Source of the DNA: Earliella scabrosa
Taxonomy: Eukaryota; Basidiomycota; Agaricomycetes; Polyporales; Polyporaceae
Assembly: GCA_022605405.1 (NCBI GenBank)
Contig: JABYQQ010000013.1
Location: 248,001-312,000 of the forward strand
Length of the DNA stretch: 64,000 nucleotides
Reading direction: 5' to 3'
Shown: piece after piece, positions 48,769 to 60,259 of the stretch
How the letters are laid out: each line of letters begins with the position of its first letter
Numbering within the stretch: the first letter of the stretch is position 1
Translations under genes and position numbers: made by a program
Notes under the pieces: generated by a model
Database searches by the model: none
Seen by the model: only the letters and a program-made list of their open reading frames with translations
What the model was told of the DNA's origin: nothing

Positions 48769-49274
48769 GAGCTTCGCCTCGACAAGCCCAGGGCAAGTGC
48801 ACGTGGTACTGCAAAAACACGTACTGTCGACATACAGTCCGTCCTCGCCCATTGAGGATCTCGAACTTCCCCCTCGTGAACCTCTGTCAGACCATGTTGT
48901 ATTCTACACGATGCTAATGGACGGTAATCTACATTGCCAACGAGCCCGGTGTGCCTGCGAGTGGTTGATGGAGACGGAGATGGAGAGCGAGCGAGACAGG
49001 GGGAGACAAGTGATTGACAGCAGCACGACACAACACGACGCAGCACAGCACACACACAACACGTACGAATACATACAGCAAACCCTAGCCCAGCAAGGAG
49101 ACCCCCCTTCTACTTCCAACAAACGGTACATGTACAGTGCATGCGCTGAGCGCTGTGCGCGGCGTGCTGCCGCCGTCCCCACGGACGGACAAGTCATCTA
49201 TCAATGCAAAATGCAAAATCATTCTAATCGTTCGGTCGTGCGAGGCATGGTGTTGTTATGGTGTGATGGCGAGC
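48769..49274. other. Convergent 3' intergenic region
   Basis: 506 bp between the acyl-CoA synthetase and the MFS transporter. No gene seen; 49010-49060 is rich in CACA/CAGCA repeats. Confidence 0.45.
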
Positions 49275-51559
49275 TCAATAGCGAGGCGTCCGCGCGGGAC
49301 GGCGGCCCTCGGCGATGCGGCGCGAGAGCGTGGTGCCGAGGAAGCAGATGAGGGTCATGACGACGACCCAGAGGTAGCGGAGGAGCACGAACTCGTACCC
49401 GATCGAGAACGCGAGGAGCGAGCTCGCGATCGCGGGGCTGAACGAGCGCGAGAGGCACTACATAATGGGACCGCACGGGTGAGCATCTAGGACTGCTGGG
49501 AGGGGAGAGAGAGGGAGGGAGAGAGAGAGGGAGAAAAGGGGGGCTCACCATGGCGAACTGGGTGATGCCGTTAGTGACGCCGAGAGAGGCGGGGTCGGGC
49601 GCGCTCTCCTTGACGAGGATCATGCTCACCCTAGCGCAGTAAAGGCTTATTAAGAGCGCAACACAAAGCGGGACATCACAGGGGGGACTCACGAAAACGC
49701 GAGCGCGGCGCAGCGCGAGATGAAGAGGATGACGCCGATGCCGAGCCAGACAAAGGCCTGGGTGGCGGGCGCGAGCTCGCCTGCGGCGGGGTCACCGACG
49801 GCGCCCATGCGCGCGAGGATGTTGAGGCCGGGGAGGAGGACGAAGCAGAAGGGCCAGAGGGACATGCAGAAGTTGTACGTGCGCGCGTGGTCGAAGCGCC
49901 GGAGGAGGACGGGCATGCAGCACAGCTGGAGGACGATCGAGATGAGGCCCGAGGTGGAGAGCGCGTACCCGATTTGCGTGGTCTGCCGCATGGGTCGTCA
50001 CGCGGGGAGGGAGAGGGAGAGGAGGTGGTCAGCGTCACACGTCAGGTGTTAGTTTGAGAGGTGGTGAGAAGTTACAAAAGGGGGAAGGTGAGTTTGACGT
50101 ACATCGAATGCGAGCCCTCCTTGTTCGAGCGACGTGTAGCAGAAGAGCACTGAGAAGCAACGATAATGAGCGAAAAGGAAAGTTGCCACAGACAACGATT
50201 CGACGACATACCAAAAGTTACATCGAAGCCGGTGGCACTGCGTTGATCGTGCAAAGTTTGAATGTTATTTCAGTGCGCGCAGGCAGAAGAGTGCCACGCC
50301 CTGCTCACATGAACGACAAGCCCGCCCCGCTTAGGCACAGCGCGCGGACGAGAGGGATGGTTAACAGATGCCGGACGCTCGCCGGCTGCGCGACCTTTTC
50401 GAACGCCCCGCTTTGGCACTCGGACATCTCGATGTGCTCCTTCTGTTCTTGCTTCGCCCGCTTGCTCGGAAGCGTCTGCCAGAGCCAAACCGCCACCCAC
50501 AATAGTCAGTCACAGCCATGGATTGCGCAACCTCGTTGACTCGAGCGCACCTCTTTGAGGTAGACATAGCCGTAGAGACAGCCTGCCCATGCTATGCTGG
50601 TCGCGGCGATACAGGGCAGGAGGTACGGGTAGCGTCGGAAGAGCGGGATGTCAAACAGTGCAGGGAACTTCGTAGCGGGGTTGGACAACAGGCCGCCCAT
50701 CAAGGGACTGAGTGTATGCGGGTTCAGTATATGCCTGCAAAACTGGCAAGCGCGCCGGAAATCGACACGTACCCGATGATGGCTCCCAATGGCCAGCATA
50801 GGCCGTACAGAGGAAACGCGGTAGCTTGGTTGGTCGAGTCGGTGATCTCCCCGAGCACAGAATGGATGACCGCAACGTTCCCGGAGAAGAGCCCGCCTAA
50901 CGCGCGCGGCGCTCAGGAGAATTCAGAGGGCGACGGGTACAGGGCGTACGCACCTAGCGACCGCGCGAAAAGGACACCCCCAAGTGTAGACGACACGCCC
51001 ATGAAGAGGGTGGCTAAACCGATGCCAAAGATGCCAAGGAGGACGATGGGTCGTCGCCCGATTACATCTATTGAGTGGGTAATGAGTACTAGTACTGAAC
51101 AGCTTCCGCCGAGAAGCACGGTGACACTGACCAGACAACTTGGCCCATTGGTATATGGACACGACCTGGGCAACAGCGAAGCTGCTTTCCTGCGAATAGC
51201 CGAGGATTAAGCGTCAAACTAGGAGACCTTCCCGAGTTGGGCGCCGAGAGCAACTGAATGCTTACGACCAGACCGCTGTAAAAGCCAATCTTGGAGGGGT
51301 CGCTGGTGACATGGAGGCGTTCCATCATCTCGTTCACATAAGGGAAGATCTGAGTGAAGACGATGGGGTCGACAAGTCGGACGGTGCACAACGTCGCGAG
51401 GGCTGCGACGGGCAGGGGGGTCGGTTTCTCCGACTTGAGCGACTTTTGGTTCTCGAGGCTGTCGCCATCGAGACGGTCATAGTCGTCGAAAAGCCTGTGA
51501 GCCTCTTCGCGGGGAGAAGAAGAGGAGCTGGTGGCAGACGAGTGGCAGTCGACGACCAT
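49275..51559 (-). CDS. Major facilitator superfamily transporter (DHA1-like)
   Basis: Proton-coupled drug/metabolite transporter with 12 predicted spans. Cytosolic start MVVDCHSSATSSSSSPREEA. TM1 begins LATLCTVRLVDPIVFTQIFP; motif A is WAKLSDVIGRRPIVLLGIFG; motif C-type PLGAIIGPLMGGLLSN supports antiport. Central loop with KRAKQEQKEHIEMSEC; second half HLLTIPLVRALCLSGAGLSF, TQIGYALSTSGLISIVLQL, FVWLGIGVILFISRCAAL, MILVKESAPDPASLGVTNGI, SFSPAIASSLLAFSIGYEFV, ending RIAEGRRPARTPRY. The ATG 51559-51557 is preferred over an in-frame upstream one because it opens a normal cytosolic tail. Substrate unknown. Confidence 0.93.
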
Positions 51560-52136
51560 GGCGCCTGGTCGAGTCTGGGGGACACGGCGACGAGGGGGGC
51601 GGAGGCATTGTGCGCGGGGGAGAGGGCTATATGGCCCCGCTGGGTCCCTGTGACTTCGAACTTCTTGATTCGCAGGGAGAGATTGACAAATCACTTACGT
51701 GCTATGGAAAGCGGCGCTCGTCAAAGGCTCACCCGGCCGCACCACTGACCTCAGCCTCGCCCCGTTCCTGGAACGTTGTTTGCCCCATCTGGGTCGCGCC
51801 GCTCGAGGACGCGTGCGATGAGCTCACTGCGGCTCTCGTCCTCCTCGTCGATGCACGCGCGACGCAGCTCGCCCGCGCTGGGACGGCGGATGCAAAGGCT
51901 AAATTCGCGCGAGCTCTGTCTTCTCCGGGCCTTGGGCGTGTGCGCGATTCTGCCTGGCGCCCGCAGCCGGCTTCCGTTCCCGCGGACCGGTCCAGGCGGG
52001 CCAAACACGGCCAAACAGGGGGCACGATGGAGCGGAGGCGATCGCGTCGTCCGAGTCGACTTATCTCTCTTGTTCTCGCCGCGCTCTCCTCACTCAGTCT
52101 CGTCCTCCGCATCCGACTTCATACCCGCGTTACCCA
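51560..52136. promoter_or_regulatory. Divergent upstream region, MFS / hypothetical
   Basis: 577 bp with no gene; GC-rich. Promoters of both neighbours. Confidence 0.4.
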
Positions 52137-53011
52137 ATGGCCTTTAATTCAAACGACAACTTCGTCCTCGTCGCCCCTCGCCCCGTCCGCTTGGCCGCAG
52201 GCGCCGCTCCTTTCTCGTTCCACAACTCCATCGCCCACCGTCCCCGCTCTCGCGCCGCCATCCTCGCCGCACCGACTGATGCCTTCGAACGCCTCAGGCT
52301 CGTCGAGGACCACGCTGATCAGCAGCCCGTTGAGGTAATCGACAAGGATCGTCTCTCCCCGCGTCCGTCCCCTCGGTATGTGCCCTCTTCCCCACTTCCG
52401 CTTCCTCCGACTTTCAATTCAATAAGATTATGTCAATCCCGCGCGGAAATCACTCTCCATCGTCAGTGCTCTCCTTTATGCTCTGCCGTGCTGAACGTCT
52501 TTCGCCCAGGTCTACGCCTGCTGAGGCCCTCGAGGAGTTCCTCTCTATCCTCCAGCATACCAACTCCTTCCGTTTCCAGCCTACCTCTCCCGTCTTGAGG
52601 CCGACCACCAACAATGCGTCCTTCTTTGCATACCGTCGTCAGACGCCATGCACCCTAAGTCCCTCCCTTCCCTCTGAAGGGCTCGGGTTGACTCTTGCTG
52701 GTGATCGTGCTGACGATAAAGAGAACGAGGGTGTCGCGTACCCCTTCAAGCTTCTAGGCAGCTCTCTAGGTACGTCAACTCGCCTCTACTCTTACCCGAC
52801 TCTCTCACCAACTCGCTCCGTAGGGTCACCTGTCTCTCGTATGCAGACGCGCAACCCCTTCCAGCGTCACCCCTCGTACGAGACCCATGTTGCTGGTCTC
52901 TTGGGTCCCCCGCCCCCATCGTCGCCCTCTCCCACTCTGGGACTGAGTCCGGCGGCCATCCCGCTGCCGCTACCCACGCCCGATGAAATAGAGATTGAGA
53001 AAGCCTACTAG
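52137..53011 (+). CDS. Hypothetical protein with KEN-box motif, 228 aa
   Basis: Not recognised. Three exons, 52137-52375, 52510-52769 and 52824-53011 (687 nt, 228 residues), MAFNSNDNFVLVAPRPVRLA to PDEIEIEKAY. Introns GTATGT...CCCAG and GTACGT...GTAG. It contains a helical patch TPAEALEEFLSILQHTNSF, RADDKENEGVAYPFKLLGSS with a KEN sequence typical of APC/C substrates, and a Pro/Ser-rich end (LLGPPPPSSPSPTLGLSP). Mostly disordered. No signal peptide or membrane span. The consistent frame after splicing and codon use support a real gene. Confidence 0.65.
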
Positions 53012-53501
53012 GCCCTCACGCACACCGTCGGTCGGTCCTCGTGGCGCATAAGCCACACCATGTTGCTGTCGTTGCTCATCGTTGTTGCAGCTCCAGTAGA
53101 CATCCCCACCCACACTACCCTATCTATTCGCATATATTATTATTACCTACCGTCCGCGAGTGTCATGATATCCCCTAACCGGCCGACCTCGCTTCTCTGT
53201 ATCACCATCTCCCTTTCTGCTTATGATCAGTCGACACTCGTTTAGCTTATTGCAATCGTCGGGGGGTGGATTTCCGTAGTGTTACGTACTCGCAGTGCTC
53301 ATCACGAACTGTATATCACGATGTAATGATCTGTCTCTTACCATTCTCTGTCACTTGTGGGAGGATCTGCAGGCCTGAGAGAAAGAGCGGTGGTTGGAGG
53401 TACATAAGTATGACGTCCCAGTCCCCGATCAAGAAGTTCGTGCCACAAGCACCGCTTGCACCTCGACCGCGACCGCGACCATAACCAATACCAATACGCC
53501 C
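53012..53501. other. Intergenic region with 24-codon upstream ORF
   Basis: 490 bp between tandem genes. 53090-53260 is A/T-richer (TATTATTATTACC) and holds the upstream 3' UTR. The right end contains the short ORF at 53410-53484. Confidence 0.45.
53410..53484 (+). CDS. Short upstream ORF, 24 codons
   Basis: ATG-initiated reading frame MTSQSPIKKFVPQAPLAPRP... ending TAA, 17 nt before the PIG-Y ATG. Basic and proline-rich. Could be a regulatory uORF, or the true N-terminus of PIG-Y if an unseen splice exists; no usable GT/AG pair in phase was found. Confidence 0.35.
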   Translation: MTSQSPIKKFVPQAPLAPRPRPRP

Positions 53502-53992
53502 ATGCGTCGCCGCCACACGCACAAACCCCAGCCCAGTTGGTACGCCAGGGCCGACCCTCTAGAGCAGTGCGTGCCTCCAACTTGCAGCTTGAAAGTGTGG
53601 CTAACGATTGTCGCGAGCAGCTCCGCAGAGGGCCGGTGCCCGAGCCCCGCGGCGGGGTACGCGCTCATCGCAGGCTCGGTCCTGTTCCTCCTCGTCGGCT
53701 CGTACGCGGTCTTCTTCAGTGCGTTCCTGCCCCTGTCCGGACTATGGGTGCGTGTATGTCCCGCACGAAGTCGCACCGGGGGCTTTAGCAGCTGACCGCC
53801 GCCTTGACACGCTTCGTACACGTACACGGTGGGGACACGTCGTCTGCTGGCAACTGGCACTGGCACTGGTAGGTGCTGGATGCGCTCGCGCGGGACACGC
53901 ATTACAAGTACCTCCCCGTCATGCTCATCTCGTCCGGCACTGCGTTCGTCATCGCCAACTGGGTCGGCTGGCAGTACTACAGGAACTCGTGA
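53502..53992 (+). CDS. PIGY: PIG-Y-like subunit of GPI-GlcNAc transferase
   Basis: Small ER membrane subunit of the enzyme starting GPI-anchor synthesis. Exons 53502-53539, 53621-53747 and 53873-53992 give 94 residues. The two hydrophobic segments are AGYALIAGSVLFLLVGSYAV and PVMLISSGTAFVIANWVGWQ; GLWVLDALARDTHYKYLP lies between and the end is the conserved IANWVGWQYYRNS. First intron (53540-53620) has a GTACGC donor and CTAAC branch site. The first exon is the weak point: it begins MRRRHTHKPQPS, not conserved. Convergent with SFI1. Confidence 0.8.
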
Positions 53993-54286
53993 ATACCTAT
54001 CGGACAAGACTACGAACGCCGAGCTATCGACAGTGGCCATACTCTGGACGGACACATAGATTGCATGTTGGACATACGTAGATAACTGGAACAAACCGAG
54101 TGACAAAGAGCATGAGGATGGGAGTACTAGTGGGAGTGCGGTACAAAACATCAACAGTATAGACAGCATATCGAGCAGACAGACAGCGACCAGCCTCAAG
54201 CTCCAAGGAGGAAAGTGCGCAAGACAAAGCAATAACTTAGGTCAAAAAAGGATCGAACTGTCCCCATCTCCATCCAACCAAAGCCA

Positions 54287-57200
54287 TCACAGAGGCTCCG
54301 GCGAGTACGTGCGCTCCGTCGGCGCCCGCGACCGCCGCCGCACCTCCTTCAGCTCCTGCCACAAACTGCTCCGCCCGCTGCTGCGCGCAGGGACGTCCCC
54401 CGCCACGCTCGGCGGCGCGCTCTTCGGCGGCACCGGCCTTACCTCCTTCCGCCACGCCTCGATCCCGCCGCGGTACGACGACGGCGCGGGTCCAGGTCCA
54501 GGATCCGCGTCCGTCTCCGTCCCCGTCTCGGGCGGGCTGGGTTCGCGCGGGGCGGTCCGCCGCGAGCTGAACTTTGGCCGCTCGGGCGAGCGCGGCTGGC
54601 GTTCGGGCGAGGCAGACCGGGTCTTGGTCGTCAGCAGGCTCGCTATCCCGAGCCGAGGCGGGTTGGCGGCGCTGGGCCGGGGTGTGTATGCTGTTCGGGA
54701 GACGCTTGAGGCTGGGCGGGGTGGCTCGGGCGGCGGCGGCGGCGGTTGCTCTTCGGGAGTGGCGGGACGAGGCTTGCGCGAGGCTGGGAAGACGTTGCGC
54801 GGGGCTCGGGGAGCCAGAGCAGAGATGCGCTGAGGCTGGGGCGGCTGCCGGGGTGCGGATGAGAGCAGCTCGAGGTACCGGGCTCGGCTGCATTGGGGGT
54901 GAGAACGAGGAGGCAAGAATGCGAGACTGGAGACGTACTTGACCGCTTTGAGGTCGATCTTCGTCTGCTTGGCCTTCCTCCATCGAGCGAACGCTTTCTC
55001 TGTGGAATGGTCAATCCTGAGCGCAGATGGTGATGAATGGGCTGACGTACTGAGCGTGTTGCGGCGGTCCATTTCTCTTGCGGCCTTGGCTTGCAAAGCC
55101 TGCGGCATGAGCTCTCTCCATCGCTTCCAGTACTTCGCCTTGAGATGGGAAGCATGGAAACGAACTGCAGGCAGAGACATGGACTTGGAATGCCAGATAG
55201 CAAATGCTCGGAAAAGAAGGTCGCTCTGACGCTGCTTGATGAATGCATCGGCCTGTGAAGCGGATGTCAGATAAGTTGGCCCGTTTGAGCGCGGCGCAGG
55301 CATACCAAGGGCTGCAGGCGGATGTCCAGAAAGCGTTCTCGCCACTTGTCCCAAGCGCCAGCGACGACTGTGAGCTTGAACTCTTCCTCCTTGGCCTGGA
55401 GTTGCAGACGTTTGTGTCGAGACTTCTTCGCGGCGGCGAGCCAACGATAGAACATCTTGCGCATGTTCTCTGTGATCAGATTCAGTCATGTATGCTCACA
55501 CTGAGTGGGTCAGAATGCTAACCCTCGCGCTTGATGTCTTGATAGCTCTCCATCAAGCTCAGCTCGTCGACATGTCGCTTACAGAGAGCCTTCCACTTCT
55601 TGTATGCGTGTCTAAGAAATGGCGGTGAGCTTCCTGCAGGCAGTTCCCTCACAGAAAACTTACATCTTGAGTCTCCTCTCGTAGTTCTGAGTGGTTTCAA
55701 GCTCTCTCAGCTTCAGGTCGGCGACGCGAGTGGTCCAGTGCATCAGCGAATTTGTCATAATTCGCTGAAATCCCGTCAGAGTTATGGGGGATGATGATAT
55801 CAGGATGCAACCTACCAACGCGACCCGTTGACGAATGAGTTTGACCGCACGCTCCTCTTGCACCCGTTGGCGCCACTCTGCAATACCGTTCAGTATCCGC
55901 GTGGCGCGCTATGGTCCGGACACACTCACCTTCAAAGTACCTCTTTGCCACACGCAGCTCGAACTGTCTGAGCTTCCTCAGTCTCTTCTTCTCTTGCACC
56001 TTGACCGCCCACGCTCTGAAGCATCGGCGCATTACCAGGTGCTTCTGCGCGGCCTTCGCCTGCTTGACCAAGCGCAGCTTCGCGCGAAGCTGAAGGCGCC
56101 ATGTGAGGAGCATCCTGTATTGTAGCTGAGCTCTGTGGTAGTGGACTGCAAAAGATTGTGCATTCTGATGCGACTGGAGAACCTCTCGCCATCGTTTGAG
56201 CACAGAAGCGGCGAGCACAGAGGAGGATCGTGATCGAAATAGCTGTGCCATCTCTACCAACGCATACAGTCAGTGGGACACTTATTGTAGGGGAATGAAA
56301 GTACGAACCTTCTCGCTCTCGCTGCTCCTCCATTCGTCGCTTCCAAACAGCCCAAGCCTGCTTGAGCAGCCGTAACGATCGCACGCGCGTGAGGAGCTTG
56401 CCCCGTTCGTGAGCCTTCCATATACGCATGATTGCTCGCACGAGAACGTCATCTCGTCTAGCAAGATGCTTCGCAGCGCGGCGCTCCATCGTCTACAGGG
56501 ACAGTGAGTACGGATCTCATACAGCGGGACAGACGAGGCAACACACTCGTATGCGGAGCTGGGCAGCCTTCCATCGGTAGAGAGCATGCTTGACTATCAT
56601 AGCGTCGTGGAAGCGCTCCGCAACGTGGTATTGTTGTCTGCATATCACTGTGAGCACGATCCATGCCCAGAGTAGCCGTACTCACTGATGTTGCCTCCAC
56701 ATATCCATAGCGTTAGCCATGATACGGAGATCGACCCTATGACGCATCGTCTTCTCCGCAAGTCGAAGGGCGGTTGCACGACGCCATGCTTCCCAGTACC
56801 GATCCATCGACCTCTCCTCTCGCACGTAGACAAAGTGGTCCGCCGCGGCATCCATCTCGTCAAATCTCTTCAACCTCGCCTTCCAGCGGTTGAAGAAGCG
56901 TACGAGGACCTTGCGAGCGAACTGCTGTTCCGACAAGTGTGATAGGTAGGATTGTCGCCACTTGGCCCACATATCCTTCTTGAGCCGGAGCTCGTCGCGT
57001 TCTCGTACGGTCTTCATCCGAGAACGCATGTCCTCCCGCCAATGCATCTGCTTCTTCTCCTTTAACTTCGACTTCCAAATCTGGAAAGCGCGTTTCAGAC
57101 ATCGGCGGTTGGACAAGGCGGCGACACGGAGGTACAACTCGCGATGAGCCGCGGTGCGCTGGCGCCATCGTAACAAAGCACGACGGAGGATCAACATATT

Positions 57201-58370
57201 TCGAGCCTCGTCAATCTGCTGGCCTGTAGTCTACAGTGACATGCGTCAGTTGCTGTAACCATGAATAGATCCGGAAGGTCTCACGATAATCCACTCGTAC
57301 CCTTGCTTCCACACTTCATAGCATCGCTCAAGAAGACGATCGCTGCGGAAGCGATCCGCAACCTCCTCATCTCGCTCGCGCTTGATCTTCTCAAACGGGT
57401 CCTCCGTTTCCACCGCACTACCTCGGCGCTCTCTTGTCGGTTTGGACAGGGTTTGAACAGGAGGTATGGGAGACGACGTCTGGTAGGCTGTGATCCTCTT
57501 GAAGGACGGGGGCGCGACCTCCTTCTCCTTTCCCTTGTCCTTCGACGGCGGAGCATCGTCACGCACGGCCGCCCCATATGACGGCGGAACACTGGATACT
57601 TGAGTGGTGGTTTCTATGGTGGTTTCAGCATCCCAACGAGGCACAGCACGGCGTGCATGCGCTGCAATACGACGTAGGGCATCACCGCTGCTCGCGATGG
57701 TGGATGGCGGGCCAGTATCTAGTCCCAGGGAATTTGTGGAAGCAAGGGTAGCAGGGGAGTCAAATCGGCGGGTAGGTCGTGGATTATCGTCGTTAGTGGT
57801 GCCACCTCCTGGGATCCGTCGCCTCGTAGGTTTCGTGAGGGGCTCGTCCTCGGTGTGTCCAGTATCGTCCTGGGTGGAATCGAGGGTGAAGGTGCCAGGG
57901 TCTCGAGGCGTGTAGGGGATGTGGGCGGAAGCCTTTGCGGGGAGTTTGGCTGGTGTGGGTGCTGTTCGCATTACGCGCGTCGTCCTGCCACCTCTGCTGC
58001 TCGTGCTAGCTTTAGGCACGTACCCTTGGTGCTCCTTTAGAATAGACCACTTGTCCCTCCACGTCTTCCCCTTGATCATGCCGATCTTCAACAACTTCTG
58101 GTAGTAAACCACTTCATTGCGCGGGTCCAGACCTCGAGCCTGAAGCACATCGTTGTACGCCTTGAAGACGGTGAGGAAGGTGGATGCAGATGGGGGTGCG
58201 AGGGTGACGACTTCGTCGATGAAGTCAATTTCTTCCGCGGACAGCCCAATGAGCTCTGGCGCGATGATGCCTATAGCGTTGGTTTCATCGGTGTAGTCAG
58301 AGACGCGACTAGAAGGACCTGCAGCCGGCTTTGGTGGTGGCGACGCGCGAACAGGGCGGAAGTGAGACAT
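54287..58370 (-). CDS. SFI1: SFI1-family centrin-binding centrosome/spindle-pole protein
   Basis: Long alpha-helical rod that binds centrin along its length and drives spindle pole body duplication. The N-terminal region is globular and disordered (MSHFRPVRASPPPKPAAGPS, TWRDKWSILKEHQGYVPKAS). The middle consists of many ~30-residue repeats, each ending in a Trp or hydrophobic pair: LERCYEVWKQGYEW, LILRRALLRWRQRT, LKRAFQIWKSKLK, KKDMWAKWRQSYL, VLVRFFNRWKARLK, YWEAWRRATAL, MDMWRQHQ, RIWKAHERGKL, AWAVWKRRMEEQ, LKRWREVLQSH and more, with split exons. The C-terminus is Pro/Ser/Arg-rich (SPERPKFSSRRTAPREPSPP) and ends RTYSPEPL. At roughly 1,100 residues it has the usual SFI1 size. Confidence 0.93.
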
Positions 58371-58638
58371 AGCCAGTTAGCGTGGCTGGGGGAGGAGCAT
58401 ATCTGAGCCGACGAGCGTGGTGGCTGCATGGACGCGAGGCAGACAACACATCTTCGCGTCAAGGCGCGTCGTGCACGTGATCCCGTTGACGCCACACACA
58501 AGCCTCAAGACATGCATATCGTCGCGGCCTTCTACAGCAACTCGCCCGGAGAGGACTGGATTGCTTGAGTGTACAAATGATGCTACAAGTAGTTGTACAG
58601 GTCTATAGTACAACACGGAGAGGTCCGTGGTTACAATA

Positions 58639-60069
58639 CTAGAAATACACCCGAAGAGCCGCTTGGAAGGTCGATTCCACAGGGCAATACGGGCACTTGA
58701 CTCTTCTGAATTGCATGTCAGCACTCTAGGAGACCACACAGGGCAACTCCAACTCACCCTCCCGGCTTGCTGAGCTTCGCCAGACTCTCCTTCGTGATGA
58801 CATGTCCGCATGCCATCATCATTGGAGGGTTTGCGTCTGTGGATTGTTCCTTCGACACTGGACAAGCAAATATGGAGTGGTATCTGTTCTCCGGGGGCAA
58901 GGGTATCTCAATCTGCAAGGCGAATAATTAGCAATGTATCAAGCTATATCGAGAAGGACTGACTTACCGGTAGCTCATCGGATTGACTCCACTCGCTCTT
59001 GCGCTCGCGCATGACCTTTCTACCCTTCTCAATCCGAGCCAATGCACCTCCGCCGCCAATGTCACCAATCACCCGAAGAGGGGCCTGTCTGCTCATACCG
59101 AGACTTGCACAGTACTCGGTAGCGAACATGCCCTGCAGGTCAGTATGAACTGATGGGTCGGCGAGGTCGGCGTAAGGTGACTTCACTATCCGGCTCATGG
59201 GCAGGTATAGTACACATGTCATCAGCCGGCGAATCTCAGTGGCATGGTGTTCGAAGAAAGGAGAGAAGTGTGTCTGCGCGTAAGCCAGGGCGACTTCGAC
59301 GTTCGGCGGATGTGACATTATGAGTCGCAGATACTGGAAGCGGTGCAGATGGAATTCCAAGGACGAAGTACGTCTTTGGAGGAACTCTCGGTGTCGATGA
59401 CTCCACCTGCACGCAACGGGTAAGCGAAGATGTTTTGGATGTAGGAGATGAGGAACGCACTCCAATGCAGGGGATATGTCCCCATTCTTCAGAGAGAGCA
59501 TTATGCGATGCAGATCCACGAATTGCGCTCGCATTTCTGGGGCTATGGTTATGTCCGATTCCTAAGTACCCCCGAATGAGTGAGTGCACTTAGTCTCGAC
59601 TGATAGCCACTCACACCGATGAAAGTTTCCGCAGTGTCGAACTGTCCGGTGCGGAGGAAATGCATCGCAATAACTCGTTCTAGGGCTGTCTTCGCCTCGG
59701 GCGAGGCAAACAGAGGTTCGTACGACGGCAGCGGATTCGTGAATTTCTGAGCTACAGGGTCAGTCTCTCGTCACACGAGACACCGCCCTCGCGACATACC
59801 TTGTCCAATGCTTTCCCGACCTTCGCTGTGGCGTTATAGACCTCCTTCTGTCGCTCATCTATCTCCTTCTTCTTATCCTCTACTGTCTTGGCCAGGGTCA
59901 ATAGCGTTGCCTGGGATTCCGTGCCATTCTCGAATCGTTGTTTCGCATTCCGGAGAGCGTCCAGGAGAGCGTCGAGAGACTGGTCAATTGATGGAGCCTT
60001 GCTCTTGCCTGCAGGAGCCCCTGAGGCAATCTTCTCAAGCTTGGTGAGCTCCTTCAGAGGGCCGTCCAT
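58639..60069 (-). CDS. RMD5: GID/CTLH E3 ubiquitin-ligase subunit RMD5 (GID2)
   Basis: RING-like subunit of the GID complex, which degrades gluconeogenic enzymes. Coiled N-terminus [20 protein letters not shown] and [40 protein letters not shown] (LisH-type), a CTLH region ([40 protein letters not shown]), then the degenerate [42 protein letters not shown] and [23 protein letters not shown] 60069-60067 is used because it gives the conserved start; an upstream in-frame ATG would add 24 residues. Head-to-head with NSA1. Confidence 0.92.
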
Positions 60070-60259
60070 GGTGTGAGGGAGAGAAGAGTCACGGTGTGTA
60101 TTGGGTGATGGTCTTTCGCCGTCGCTGAGGTGCGGGGGCATCCGCGGCTCCCGCGCAGGCCCGGACAGGACGTCCGGAACGGTCCATCCTCACGCGCGCT
60201 ACGAACTGGCGACAACTTCGCGTTCACCAACTTCTGCCAACCCTCGACCTGCCCTCGAC
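60070..60259. promoter_or_regulatory. Very short bidirectional promoter, RMD5 / NSA1
   Basis: 190 bp between two divergent start codons, the tightest divergent pair in the window. Any promoter must be shared or overlapping. No TATA box seen. Confidence 0.55.
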
